A stretch of 64,000 nt of DNA, taken from Odontesthes bonariensis (lineage: Eukaryota; Chordata; Actinopteri; Atheriniformes; Atherinopsidae). The notes beneath the pieces are model-generated. The model made no database searches. It was not told the origin of the DNA and saw nothing but the letters and a program-made list of their open reading frames with translations. Every line of letters begins with the position of its first letter. Positions within the stretch are counted from its first letter, which is position 1. The DNA is taken from the NCBI RefSeq assembly GCF_027942865.1, contig NC_134522.1:32728349-32792348 (forward strand). Reading direction: 5' to 3'. Below, piece by piece: positions 32,870 to 43,811 of the stretch. The translations under genes and the position numbers were made by a program.

Positions 32870-33007
32870 TTAAAGAGGTTTATGCATGTAACCTACTTAG
32901 AACGGATATATATGAAGGGCAAAGGAGTTTGAACTTGTTTTGACTGGAGGAATTCCTTTTATAGCAAAAATACCAATTTGGCCTTAACTTGCAAAAGTAA
33001 GGCTATT
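32870..33007 (+). repeat. Satellite array, terminal partial monomer
   Basis: Sequence resumes in register after the piggyBac TTAA (ttaaagaggtttatgcatg) and runs to ggctatt at 33007, where the array ends abruptly against an LTR-like unit. Confidence 0.95.
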
Positions 33008-33643
33008 TGTAGCTGTCGCTGGAAAAGAGTGCCAATTTATTTGCTGCATTAATATTTTTGTATATTATTTTCTTGCAATATTTTTGGTTTAAGATATTTG
33101 TATATTCTTATTCCTTCTATATTTCTTATTTAATTGGGTAAAATGTGAATTAATAAGTTGATGTGTAATAATGACGTAATGACGTTAACCTAATAAGTAG
33201 TTGTGAAGACGTGTGTTCAGTCTTTTGGACCTGCACTGCTCATGGAGCAAGATGTGTGCAACAGTTTGTCCGTAAAGCCTTAGCAGCTCCTGATTTTCCG
33301 GTCAGAATGCGCACACGGTATGAGAAACTGTATTTGCTGTACATTTTATGTTTATGTCATGTTTATATACTCTGTAAGATTTATATTTAAGTTTCATGAA
33401 GGCCACATGGACATTCACGGACTGTAAAATATGTCGGCCTAAGATATTCATTTGTTGAGAAGATGACGATGCTAAGACTGTAATTTTTGTTTCATTTCAG
33501 TTTTTCACGTTGTTTGGTGTTTGGTGTACTTGGTGTCTGAAGACATAACATATCCTTGGAGACAATAAAACATCACTCTCATCAAGCATCAGTCGATGCA
33601 TGGCTTAATTCTGAACAGAAGAAAAGCGTTAGGGGCAGCTACA
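33008..33643 (+). mobile_element. Orphan LTR-like unit at array edge
   Basis: 636 bp beginning TGTAGCTGTCGC and ending GGGGCAGCTACA (inverted TGTAGCTG ends), with AATAAA about 80 bp before the 3' end. This is the architecture of an LTR. No target duplication is visible and the satellite does not resume afterwards. It may therefore be a 5' LTR whose internal part is lost or rearranged, or a TIR element. Confidence 0.4.
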
Positions 33644-34438
33644 GTGAAAAACGTGTTCTCCGAGGGGAGTGAGAAAATGTCCTTCGAGGGGAGAGAAAGA
33701 CGTGCGTGATTTTTCCACAGCAGAATAGGTGGACAAAATCAAGGATTATACCAACTGTGTTAATGTTGATGTTGTCTCCGTGTTGATGTGTTCCCTAAAT
33801 GAGCTGAAGTTTTTTCACAGCAAAATAAGGTGATGGTACTGGATTTCTCATTAAGGCTGCACAGCAGCTTGATGACTATTCTGGTTCCTAAAAGCAAGGG
33901 TTATACCAACTGGCCAGTTGTTTTGTTTTGGTTTATGTTTATTTTATGATTTCTTTGATTTGATTTTCTGTTATTTTGTTTACTTTATTTTGTTTATTTT
34001 GGTTTTGTTTTGGTTTGGGGTCCATATGAAAAAATAAATAAATGATGAATTGGGCATTAGGATTGAACCTTTCAAAGAGAGATGCCCTAAGTATAGAAAT
34101 ACAGTGCAAATGACATTTTGCACTACTGCGCTGCGAGATTTGCTAATATTATTCCACAGATTCAGAACCACTACAGGACGTACGGCCGGAGGACTCATAA
34201 GCTTGAGTTCTGGGAGGCTTTGCCCATCATGCCAAGATGATGGTGGAGAACTACACAACAAAATTATCCCAAAAAAAAATTAGTTAGGGAGGGGATGCTG
34301 AATATCCCTCAAGGAAGCGATGTACTGGTGACCTCTCCTTCCAAGATTAGTTCCGGATCAGAATGCTGAACAGACGTTCAGCCAAGAGGAGAGCCAAGCA
34401 TCGAGGAGTGACAGGATTGGACCACAAGAGACCACACG
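33644..34438. other. Unassigned sequence
   Basis: Non-coding. Two imperfect repeats of ttataccaactg and cacagcaaaataagg-like text occur at about 33710-33860, so this may be internal sequence of the adjacent LTR element. T-rich tracts occur around 33930-34010. No gene is supported. Confidence 0.4.
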
Positions 34439-34516
34439 ACTTTCTAAATGATATATCTTTCTTAGATGACCACATCTTCATGTGGTCATCTAAGAAAGAT
34501 ATATCATTTAGAAAGT
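34439..34516. repeat. Perfect 37-bp stem, 4-nt loop hairpin
   Basis: actttctaaatgatatatct... pairs base-for-base with its complement ending at 34516 around a cttc loop (34476-34479). No mismatch is seen in 37 pairs. It could be a transposon-derived pre-miRNA-like hairpin, a template-switch duplication or an assembly foldback. Confidence 0.9.
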
Positions 34517-34755
34517 TAATCATAATTGTTCAAGAGGCTAATATACTCATATAGGCCCAATCCCAATTCTATTTTCTACCCCTTCGCCTACCCCTCGCCC
34601 CTACCCCTCGCCCCTTCAAACGTAGGGGTAGGCGAAGGGCTAAGAATGTCACCCCTTCGAATTGGGACAGCACTTCACACTCACGAACGTAATAAGTTCG
34701 CGCCGTCAGTTGTTACGTAACCAAAAGCGACAGCTTTAGCCAGAAGTAAACAAAC

Positions 34756-34887
34756 ATGACCGGTGCTGTGGTGTTCGCGCTGTCCTGGGCTATTCGGATA
34801 TTTTTAGAAATATCTGCGTCGAATCGACGGAGTGCCATCAGGCGAAGGCGTCTTCGACATCTGGGAGCATTGCTGGATCTTGTTACG
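34756..34887 (+). pseudogene. Presumed transposase 5' exon
   Basis: ATG at 34756 opens 44 codons of hydrophobic then Arg-rich sequence (MTGAVVFALSWAIRIFLEI..., RRSAIRRRRLRHLG) ending at a donor, TTACG|GTATGTG. It lies where the transposase gene of two-gene elements starts. The following exons were not found, consistent with internal deletion. The product is inferred from position only. Confidence 0.4.
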
Positions 34888-35663
34888 GTATGTGCAATAA
34901 GAAATTAATGCAAATAACGCTTGTGAGTGAGCAGCTGGTAGCTTCCAGAGCCGGCGTGTGAAAATGATTGTGTGTGTGTGTGTGTGTTTGAAAGTGCTTC
35001 TAACTGTACATTTGTGATATCGTGTAATATAGAAACAATTTGCTTGTCTCGTTGGATTTGCTGATTTATTGACTGGAGTAGTATCCTAACCTGGCTAACC
35101 TAGCTGAAAGCATAAGCTAACGTTTAGCCTTTGTTACTCGCCTCGTTCCGTTTGGAATAAACATGCAGCTCATGCGTTTTTGAAGCGGTTTTCTTTGTAC
35201 CAGGTTCAGATTTGATGACTTAAATAAATGCACTGCATTGTGTGTGCTATCAATGTGTTGGTTTGGGAGGATAAAAGCCTGATCTTTCCATGTTTTTCTT
35301 TCCAGCAGACGGGTCATCCTACAAATTATTGCCCATTGGACCACAACATGTACCCCAATTTTTTTGTTATCCCTTGTATAATAAATCTCTTCATACCAAT
35401 ATCCGTTCCAGTCGTTCATATGATGTTGATGTGATAATCATGCTCACAAACCTTTTGTCCTTAATTTATTTTATTAGGCTCACATTACAGACTGGTAAGG
35501 CAGCTTATTTTCAGAAATAACAGCTTAAAGTGTCTGCTGTAAAGTGTGTGGTGCAAATATGGACAATAAACAGTATGAATATAAACAGGCAACAGTGCAA
35601 TCATCAAGAACGAGATGACCGGAGCAGGAACAGCGGAGGGCGCATCGGAGGTGCTGCATGGGC

Positions 35664-36368
35664 TCAGTGATGTTCTGGGGGAACAAGACACGATATGACA
35701 TTATAGCATGCACTGTCATCCATTGTAAAAAAATTAAAAAAAGGTGTTTCAGAATGCGGTAGTGGTGGCTGTGTGTACAATAGGTGCATGGCGCATCAAC
35801 TCACCGTAAAGTTTGTCTATCATGCGCTCAAACCGAGCTAAAAAGCGCTCCGTTTTCTGCTCGTGGCGCTTCTGCTCCTTCAGGCTCTCCTGTATCAGGT
35901 AATCCATTATGGGATTGGACTTCCTACTTCTTTTTGGGGATGGGGATGACTTTAGAAACAGATCTTCGTTTTCGGCGCTAAACCTGATCAGGCTCTTTGT
36001 TTGTGCTTGAGTCCCTGTGAATCAGTCACGTATTTGAATACTTGTGATAATAGGTAGCGAAATGACGCTCACGTAACTCAAAAGGAACTTATCTATGGTT
36101 AACTAACTACATTGCTTGTAAATACTCGTGTTACAATTTAAAAAACGACAACTCTTTCACAGCACCTTCACATGCATTGACCGATTACTCCATGTAAAAT
36201 AGCGACTTTTCCCATGTGCGTTTATAACAGAAAATAACTACACATTGCCACCATGTTAAACTCACACAATACACCAGTTATCACAACTTAAAACGATTAA
36301 AACAGTTAAATTATGGCAAAAAAATAGAAGAACTTACATTTGTGTGGTGCTCTCTTTGCTTCTGCCAT
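35664..36368 (-). CDS. Myb/SANT-like accessory protein of transposon (3 exons)
   Basis: Exon 1 is 36368-36338 (ATG, donor T|GTAAGT), exon 2 is 36014-35805 (acceptor CACAG, donor ACG|GTGAGT) and exon 3 is 35674-35664 (acceptor CCCCCAG, stop TGA). The frame is kept across all junctions, giving about 83 residues. A W-x4-T-x2-LI start (residues 11-19) resembles the first helix of Myb/SANT-like DNA-binding proteins that partner Harbinger transposases in nuclear import and DNA recognition. The rest of that domain is short, then comes a basic linker (SPSPKRSRKS) and a Glu/Lys-rich amphipathic helix (YLIQESLKEQKRHEQKTERF) likely to be a coiled coil. It is probably internally shortened along with the element. 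Confidence 0.55.
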
Positions 36369-36607
36369 TTTTAAAAAGACTCGCGATCTCCCGGTAGTCG
36401 CGTTGTATTCTGGGAAATATATCATACCCCTTCAAACGGAGTCTGCCTGGCCGAACCCCTCCGTTTCAAGGGCTACAACGGAGGGGTAGGGCTAAGGGGA
36501 AGGGCTTTGGAAGAGTATTGGGACAACACTACCTCTACACGTGAACGCGCAAAACGGAGGGGAAGGGGTAAGGGGTAGGGCCAAGGGGTGAATTGGGATT
36601 GGGCCTA

Positions 36608-37773
36608 AGTCGAGCCTTGGTTAAATTTATATTTGTTGTGTTTCATTTTTAAAGTGTTTGGCTAATTCCTCTTAAAGGGTGATAATGAATCATTTTTAGA
36701 ATGTCAATTGCCAGTGGGGTGACTCGGCTGTTTGGAGCGGGACCTTAGACTCTGAACGGTAATAGGTTGGTCGGTCGCCAAATGCAACTGGGGCCATAGG
36801 TGAATTTTTCCCGGTTCCGCCATCGGGTTTTCGTTCCTATTCGCTGCAGACGGTGGACGAACCTGCTGGTGATGTTAATTGCCTTATGCAATCTTTGAGT
36901 GTCAGTAGTATAGAAATGATGTGAAAATTTTTGATTAATCAGTGTTCTGTTGTTATGGTACTTATGGGGGAGCAAGGCCTTGCTAACCACATAAGGTTTT
37001 AGGCCATTATGAACAAAGATTCCACACAGAGGATGGGTTCGGGGCCACATACACACAATTCATATAGCAAAATATGATTTTCTACATATAATCTATTAAG
37101 AAATGTGCTCATTTGCGGAATTATTATCAGTTGAGTAAGAAAGGTTTTAAACTTACTAGAAAAGAGTCTTTATTTCTGGAATCTTGATTAATACTCCTGA
37201 TTTAGAAGGGTTTTTGCTAAGGCATCAATTATTTTCTAAATGTGCTTATTTGCAGAGTTATAATCAGTGACTGATGAAGGTCTTAACCCTCTCGGAAAGA
37301 GTTTCTGTTCCGAGTAAAATGATGGAATAGTCCTGATTTGAAAGTGTAGCTTAAGCATTAGAATTATGTTTACTATTTTCATGCCTGTGCAATGAAGATT
37401 TGCTTGCTGCTTTAATTGCAAATAAGACCAGCTTACACATAAGCTTACATAATATCACATGAAGTCACTTCAAAATGGAGATGGCAGAAATCTCCTATCT
37501 GGTTGTGCTACATCTCAAAAGGTAAGTGGCTCTTGCAGTTTGGGGGGTGGCTGCTAAAGTCTTGCTACTACTAATACAGATGTGACACAATACAGAAGAT
37601 TACATTCCTACCGCAGTTATTTGACTGAATTAGTTGAAATGATAAAATCACTTCAAAAGGGGGATTGTTAAAATTGGCTTTGTTCTTAGACATTATGAAT
37701 GAAATAAGTCTCAGTACTTTTCCATTATGACCTAAAGTGAGCCAGGAGTAGAAAGACAAAACAATTAGGAAAA
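36608..37773 (+). other. ERV-like tail sequence upstream of the ERV 5' LTR
   Basis: 37095-37350 contains aagaaatgtgctcattt...gcagagttataatcag text, itself roughly duplicated (37101 and 37237), that matches the ERV's own 3' internal region at 49017-49090. A polypurine-like caaaaggggga lies at 37655-37665. The stretch therefore looks like the 3' end of another copy of the same ERV family leading into the 37774 LTR. The first ~450 bp is unassigned. Confidence 0.45.
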
Positions 37774-38250
37774 TGAGGTGTATGGACCCACAGGCAAAAT
37801 GGGGCCCTGGGCATATGAGGAAATCTGTCAGGTTCATTTGGGTTCGCAGCTGGATAGTTTCAAGTGCATAATTGTTGCGCGCCCTCCGCGCGCCTTCGCG
37901 CGCCTCCGTGCAAGGCACTGAGATACACTGGAAAATAAACACTTAACATGACCAAATAAGGTAGATTTGATAGGAGACATCCTTAAAGTCAGACCATATC
38001 TCTTGGCTTTACGCCTGGACAAGTGGCCTTGAATAGCCTTTAAGAAGTGAGGGACTTTCTCTCCAAGGCAGAGGGTTTTCCATTTTGGCGAATTGACACA
38101 GACTCTCCCAGAAGATGCATCTTTTCTGTAATTGAAACGGACCTGACGACAGAAATAAAGATTTCTTTGTTCGACTACGTCCGTGTCATCAGCCTTCTTC
38201 ATCACTCATTTTCTACACCGGTTCGGCGATCCTCTCTCAAATTTACTACA
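37774..38250 (+). repeat. ERV 5' LTR
   Basis: Starts TGAGGTGTATGGAC and ends ATTTACTACA. It shares the blocks taacatgaccaaataaggta, ctttacgcctggacaagtgg and gacagaaataaagatttc (polyadenylation signal) with the 3' LTR. It has a GC-rich (cgcgc)n expansion near 37880 that is absent from the other LTR. Substitutions and indels are frequent, so the pair is old or derives from different proviruses. Confidence 0.85.
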
Positions 38251-38253
38251 TTT

Positions 38254-38272
38254 TGGCGTCACGAACTGAGAG
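38254..38272 (+). promoter_or_regulatory. ERV primer binding site (tRNA not assigned)
   Basis: Three bases inside the 5' LTR the sequence reads TGGCGTCACGAACTGAGA, the expected TGG start of a PBS. The first 14 or so bases resemble a Lys-type PBS with changes. I do not assign the tRNA with confidence. Confidence 0.5.
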
Positions 38273-40541
38273 TTTTTGCTCCAGCATCTGGGTTCCTCCT
38301 GTCCTCAGTGAAGCTGCAGTCGTCTTGAGGCCGGCTAAATAATACGGGTGAGTTTTTCATCTTCTCATGAGGGCTGCTAAGCTGCACTGGGGGCTGGGGG
38401 GGAAACTGTTTTGCAGGGGGGGCATGCTTAGGGCCTGTCCGGGAGGAGAAGTCGCCTGCGGTCTTCAGTGAGTGAGAAGAACTCTGTCTAAATTGTTAAG
38501 GTTAATATAACTAGTGAAGTTGATGAAGTAAATTTTAACAGGACTGTGAGTTGCTGTTATTAAAAAGTGTGTGCGTGATACGCAGTGATGTCACAAGGAT
38601 TTTGGGCTGCTTAAATAGGCCTACTCCGCGTCGCCGCAATATTGTGATAAGCTGGTAGACACCCAGTGGGAAATTCTGCTCAATAGTCGTTGTATTCGGT
38701 CAGTGGAGTTTATTTATGTATTAAACTGCCTCGGTAAACAAGTTTTAAGTGATACAGAGTTGTAGTTGGTCAGTGGTGGGGAATCGCGGACGCGCGCTCC
38801 CCACGGCAGGCCTTCTGAGTTACAGTTTTTTGTTGGTTTCTTCAATAATGCATCAGAACTATGCAGTGTGAAAGCGTGGCGCTTGCTTGTCACATATTAG
38901 TCAGCGTGTAGATTTGCTGAGAGGAAACCACAGATACTGTTTTCGGTCTTGGTGCCAATAGCTTCGGTAGAATGATTAATGCGCGTTATCGCTGGGCGCG
39001 CTGAGTTGTGAAACAGGTGTCGCTGAGAGACACGTCAAGCGCTAAAAGAGTTGTTGTTATTTACAGGTCGGTTGACCTGACTGTGGCATTAAGTGATCAG
39101 TAACTTTTGTCGGTAAAATGAGTTCGGGCGTGGCCCAGTGCACGCTACAATTATTCAAAAATTAAACAGCTGTCGACATAACAGGAGCGTGGGGATACGC
39201 GGGTGCGCGCACAGAGAAAATAGGAGAGAAGAATATGCCGGGTTGGGGTAAATGTTTTGTGTGTTGTCTGACAATGGAGTCTACATGTGTTACGTGTGTG
39301 TCCTGTTTACATGTTATATGTTTGGCAGTGTGGTACGCTTAACTGTTGTTTGTCTGGGTGGGGTTACCCGCTAACTTGCACATAAAGTGCTGGACTGCGG
39401 TGTTTGCATTCATGACAGATGAACATAGACATGGGCCTTCACATGATTCCTGAAAATAACATGGGTGTATGAGTGCTGAAGACAGGACAATAACTGTCAA
39501 GTTATAAGTTCTTGTGGCGAATTTCGGCCAGTGACCTGTTCGCTGTGAGACGCGCCACAAGAAACAGTGTGTCTGATAAGATCTGTCCATCCAATGAGAC
39601 GATCAGTGTGGACGGATTCAGATGTGACTGATAAACCCATGCACGTCTCAAAGCATAATCCAGACATTTTCTGATAAACACATTTCTGTTCCAAGCATTA
39701 GCAGCGTGTTAAAAAAAAAAAAAAAAAAAAAAAAAGTGTGGGGAAACGGGAGCCTGTGTGTGGGCGCTCAGGGCGGTGTATGAAGCGCGCGCTTGAGGCG
39801 GCCTCTGGGTGCGCGTTCACGGCGAAAGAGAGAAAAAGAAATGTGTGTGCAAAAGTGGGTTTTGGCTTAGAGCTGGAGACTTGGAGAAATTTAAAAGAGA
39901 GGTGGATTGGTAGAATTCAGAAATAATAAATTGGGTTCATGCTTATTTAATGGGAAAGCGAATACATTTAACATGTACTCTGTTTCACGGAATTAAGTGT
40001 TAAAGTGGTGCTCTTGTTTTTTTCTGTACCTCACCGAATGTACATGAGAGCCGAAGGAGGGCCAACACCCAAAACTCAGGACCCTCCATATAAGGCGATA
40101 AAGGACCAACTGGATTCGTGCCATCCCGATTCAGACCCGTCTTCTAAAAAAGGCCAGTGTGATTATCCATAAGTTCTGTTAAACACACACACCCACAAGA
40201 CACACGCACACACACACCCACAAGACACCCCCACACACACACGACGTACACACGTACACACATACAAAACAAACACCCACACACAAAAACACACACGCCC
40301 ACACATACACCAACACACACACACACACACACACACATACACACGCACACACACCCACACATACGACACACACACGCACACACACACACACACACCCACA
40401 AGACACACCCCACACACACACACACCCACACCCACAACACACACACACACCCACAAGACACACCCCACACACACACACACACACACCCACAAGACACCCC
40501 CACACACACACGACGTACACACGTACACACGTACACACATA

Positions 40542-40575
<34 letters not shown>

Positions 40576-41023
40576 ACATACACACCCACACCCACACATA
40601 CACGTACTCTAAACACTCCCACATTAAGACACACACCAGACTTACACACACACACATTCCGGTAGTAGATACTTAATGAGGACCAAGTGAGAAAAACACA
40701 AAAACAAGGACATTGATATCAGACATCCATACTGTTCCATACACACATAGATAAATTGCATAAATAAAAAGGATAACTTGGTGACAGACTGGGCGTCATA
40801 TAGAATTATTGTTTAAAAAAAAAAAAAAAAAAAAGTCCCTGGGAGGTGATCTAGTCTTTGTCTTTTTATACTTTCAGTTGGTCTGCCGTATTTACACGTT
40901 GCTTTGTACTTCTTTTGAAAATGATTTGGTTTGAGTTCACAGACGTATCAGAAATATAGTTTTGCAAATTATTTGGTTTGAGTTCACAGACGTATCAGAA
41001 ATATTGGTTTGCATTGTGTATTA
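38273..41023 (+). other. Long ERV leader, no gene supported
   Basis: A splice-donor-like GGGTGAGT lies at 38346. The rest up to gag is non-coding apart from a 48-codon open frame at 40038-40184 (contains QDPPYKAIKDQL). It holds A-runs (39711-39735, 40815-40833), a CA-rich tract and a 46-bp tandem duplication (about 40922-41010). Even without the mariner-like insert, the leader is about 2.8 kb, unusually long for a retrovirus. Confidence 0.5.
40182..40660. repeat. CA-rich microsatellite/minisatellite
   Basis: About 480 bp of (CA)n interrupted by acccacaagacac and gacgtacacacgtacac units, some repeated about 270 bp apart. It generates long spurious Cys/Val-rich ORFs on the minus strand. Confidence 0.95.
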
Positions 41024-42643
41024 CAGTTTTTCTCGATTGGTTTGGCTCATTTCTTGAAACTGAGATGACATTCCTATAACTATAGGGTCACTTGGCCAAA
41101 CAGACTTGCAGTTCTTCGCAACACTTGAGATAACCAGCAAAATGTCATATGTCTCCCAAAACGTTCATTCTTGCTTCAAAATGAAGTCCCTGTCCCATAT
41201 AAATAGTCAGTACCATAAAAATGGCATAGATCCTTCTCAATTGCTATGGCACATTTTCATTCATTTTGTCCTCCTGTCAAAATAAACTGGACAGTGCAGC
41301 ACAACTACATGGATCCTCATCACATGCTCATATTGCTCCAAAAATAGTTTAGCCAAATGTCAAAACTAAATTCCTTTCTCACACAAATCATCAGTGCTTC
41401 CAAAATGCATCGTCCCTTTGGCATTGTGTAAGCACTGCAAGTCAAAATGATTAGATGTTTTGTCTTTATGGAAAAGGTCTAGCTAAAGGAATACAATTTT
41501 CACACCACACACACTGCACTCATTCTGCTGAGGAAATTGTAACTATTTTTATTCACAAGTACATTATTACACATTACTGTAGGTAGGAACGAAAAAAACT
41601 ACAAAGGAAAAGGTATACAATATAGGCCTATGTATACAAAATACAAAAACCTGCAAGAACCAAAAACAAAGACAAAATACATTACAGTAGCCTATGTTAC
41701 AGTAAAAAAAAAAAAACCCAGTCAAGCATCACAAATGAAATACAGTAATATTCTGACTACTCTGTGTCACTTCCCTCTTGCTCCTGGTCACCCTCCTCAT
41801 CTTCCGGGCCATCCATCCGCTGCAGTCTGTTTGGCCATAAATTCTTGTCAACATCGCATCTGATGTCTTCTCTAGCAATGCAATGTGGGAAGAAGCGCCT
41901 TGAATGCCTTAGTCATCCTCTACACTGATCGCCTGTGATATCCTCACAGGCAGCATCCATCGCATTGAGGAGGGACCTCTGGTTCTGAGCATGATGCTCA
42001 TACACTCTCCATCTCCAAGCAGAGAAAAATTCCTCAATAGGGTTAAGGAATGCAGAGTAGGGAGGAAGTGAGACATTATGCATCCTTGAATGCGTCTTGA
42101 ACCATGCCCTGATGCGTTGGCCACGGTGAAAACTGACGTTGTCCCACACAACAATAAACTGGGGTAGGTGGAACCCTTCGAGACCCCTCTCGTTCTCTGG
42201 AACTAAATCTAAATATAAACGGTCAAGGAAACGTTCCAAAATATGTGTACTGTATTGTATTCCAATTTCTTAAAGAATTTTGACAATTGAGCAGACTATT
42301 CTGCAGATGATGACTTATAAAATGAAATTGTGCTGACATGTTTTGGAGAGAACAACCATTACACTGAGAACCAACCAATTGGGATAGGTCAGCAAGATGC
42401 ACTTTTTTGGGAAATGTTCTAAATGTAGGCTGATTGTGTTAAATGTAGGCCACTTGTACATAACCATTTGCAAAGATGTACTAAGTGCTTGAGACATGTA
42501 CAAAGCATTTGAAATGTGATGAAAGCAATAACAAATGCCATTCTGTTCTGAGACACCGTCTGTTAGTTTGGGGATTTGTCCATGTCATTTTGAGAATGTC
42601 ATCTCAGTTTCAAGAAATGAGCCAAACCAATCGAGAAAAACTG
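41024..42643 (-). mobile_element. Tc1/mariner-superfamily (IS630-like) element
   Basis: Perfect 50-bp inverted ends (cagtttttctcgattggttt... at 41024 and its complement ending at 42643), flanked by TA (41022-41023 and 42644-42645). The 1620-bp element lies in the ERV leader just before gag. Its transposase is reduced to a C-terminal piece on minus, so the copy is non-autonomous. Confidence 0.95.
41913..42239 (-). pseudogene. IS630/mariner-type transposase C-terminal fragment
   Basis: 108 codons containing the second catalytic Asp (VVWDNVSFHRG) and the catalytic Glu (PPYSAFLNPIEEFF), 35 residues apart. The domain carrying the first Asp and the DNA-binding region are absent; upstream minus-strand sequence to 42590 is non-coding. 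The family cuts DNA with a DDE triad and inserts at TA. This fragment is inactive. Confidence 0.85.
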
Positions 42644-42685
42644 TAATTCAGATATAGTGATTGTTTGTAGCAAATCTTTTTCATA

Positions 42686-43792
42686 ATGCCAAAAAAGATT
42701 TCCAAAGTTTTACAGGGGACTACCCCAGTCGAGTTAGTTCAGAGGAGTAATCCTCTTGTTAAAAATATTGATAAAGTGTCAAAGAAATGGAGCAAGCGTT
42801 GGCCAGAAATAGACCAACCCTGGCCAGAGGAAGGGACTCTTAACCCTGGAGTGATTGGGACAATGCGAGTGCTGGTGTCCTCATATAAGGCCAAACAGAA
42901 GAAAGATAAGAAGGGGAAGAAGCGTACAGAGAAACGGGACATGGAACTTGGAATCCTACAGCTGTTTCTGAAAGAAGGACAGAAACGTCTGAAGGCGGAT
43001 ATCAATAAACAGAGGAACTTCAAAGAAACCATTGACAAGAATTCAGCAAGAGCAGATAAACTGAGGATGGATACTGATAAACCTTTCTCACACACATCAC
43101 CAGTACAGTCTCCCCCACCGTACGAGATGGACATTCCGTACGTGGACATCTATCCTCAGCTCCCAGTGATCAACCAAGAAGGCAGGTATCATATCGAAGA
43201 TGATCAAGAGCGTGTAATAGAAACAGGGAAGGCACAAACAACCATCACAATGTACCCCACGCCCAGAAGCAAGAAGGAAAAAACACCAAAGGACAGGAAA
43301 AAAGGATCCCAGAAGACAACGTATGGAAGAGACAGTGATCAGAGTGACACAGATGAAGAGGTAGGAGGATACGACCCAAAGATCAAAAAGATATTGGAAA
43401 AAGCTGAAACAAAGGGATGTGCACGTTCAAAGAAGCCACTCACAGTGGACATTGACACTAGTGAACCTGAGTCTGGAGACAGTGACGACAGCTCGGAAGA
43501 ACGGGGTTCGCCCTACACCTTGTGGTCACCTGAAGGTCGAGAGATCCGACGAGATTTGATAACAATCGGGTCAGAAATAAAACAATGTCGTGCGGACCTA
43601 AGCCAAGCTAACAGTCTGGAAAATCAGCAACGCCTGGAAGAAAAACTGCATACATTGAAGATAACAGAAAAAGAACTGAAAAAACAAAAGACCTTCCTCA
43701 AAGACCCTAAAAGATGTTACTTGCGTTCGAAAGGCTCAAAGAAAATGGCCCCAGTATTGGCCCGTCTGGGTCCAACAGAATCCGGAGTATAA
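42686..43792 (+). pseudogene. ERV gag, matrix/late-domain part
   Basis: 368 codons from ATG 42686. A Lys-rich N-terminal matrix-like region has a W-S-K-R-W-P motif, and a PPPY late-domain motif lies near 43113-43124 (binds NEDD4-type ubiquitin ligases for budding in retroviruses generally). Then follow a charged linker and a Gln/Glu/Lys coiled-coil-like segment. The frame ends at TAA near 43790, while the next part continues in another frame, so gag is frameshifted. There is no Gly at position 2 for myristoylation. Confidence 0.8.
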
Positions 43793-43811
43793 ACCTTGGC
43801 AGACAACCGAT

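Larger units (their letters stand above)
34554..36605. mobile_element. Two-gene DNA transposon remnant, Harbinger-like
   Basis: Inverted ends GGCCCAATCCCAATTC / gaattgggattgggcc enclose 2052 bp, flanked by TA on both sides (34552-34553, 36606-36607). Subterminal sequence is rich in cccctaccccttcgcc-type runs. Two divergent genes point inward: a short 5' exon on plus (34756) and a three-exon Myb/SANT-like gene on minus (36368-35664). That two-gene plan is characteristic of PIF/Harbinger. The TA duplication instead of TWA leaves ISL2EU-like families possible. No DDE catalytic region is visible, so it is a deletion derivative. Confidence 0.7.

Noticed and set aside
40144-40657. Three overlapping Cys/Val-rich ORFs on minus
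   Set aside because: They are translations of the CA-rich microsatellite.
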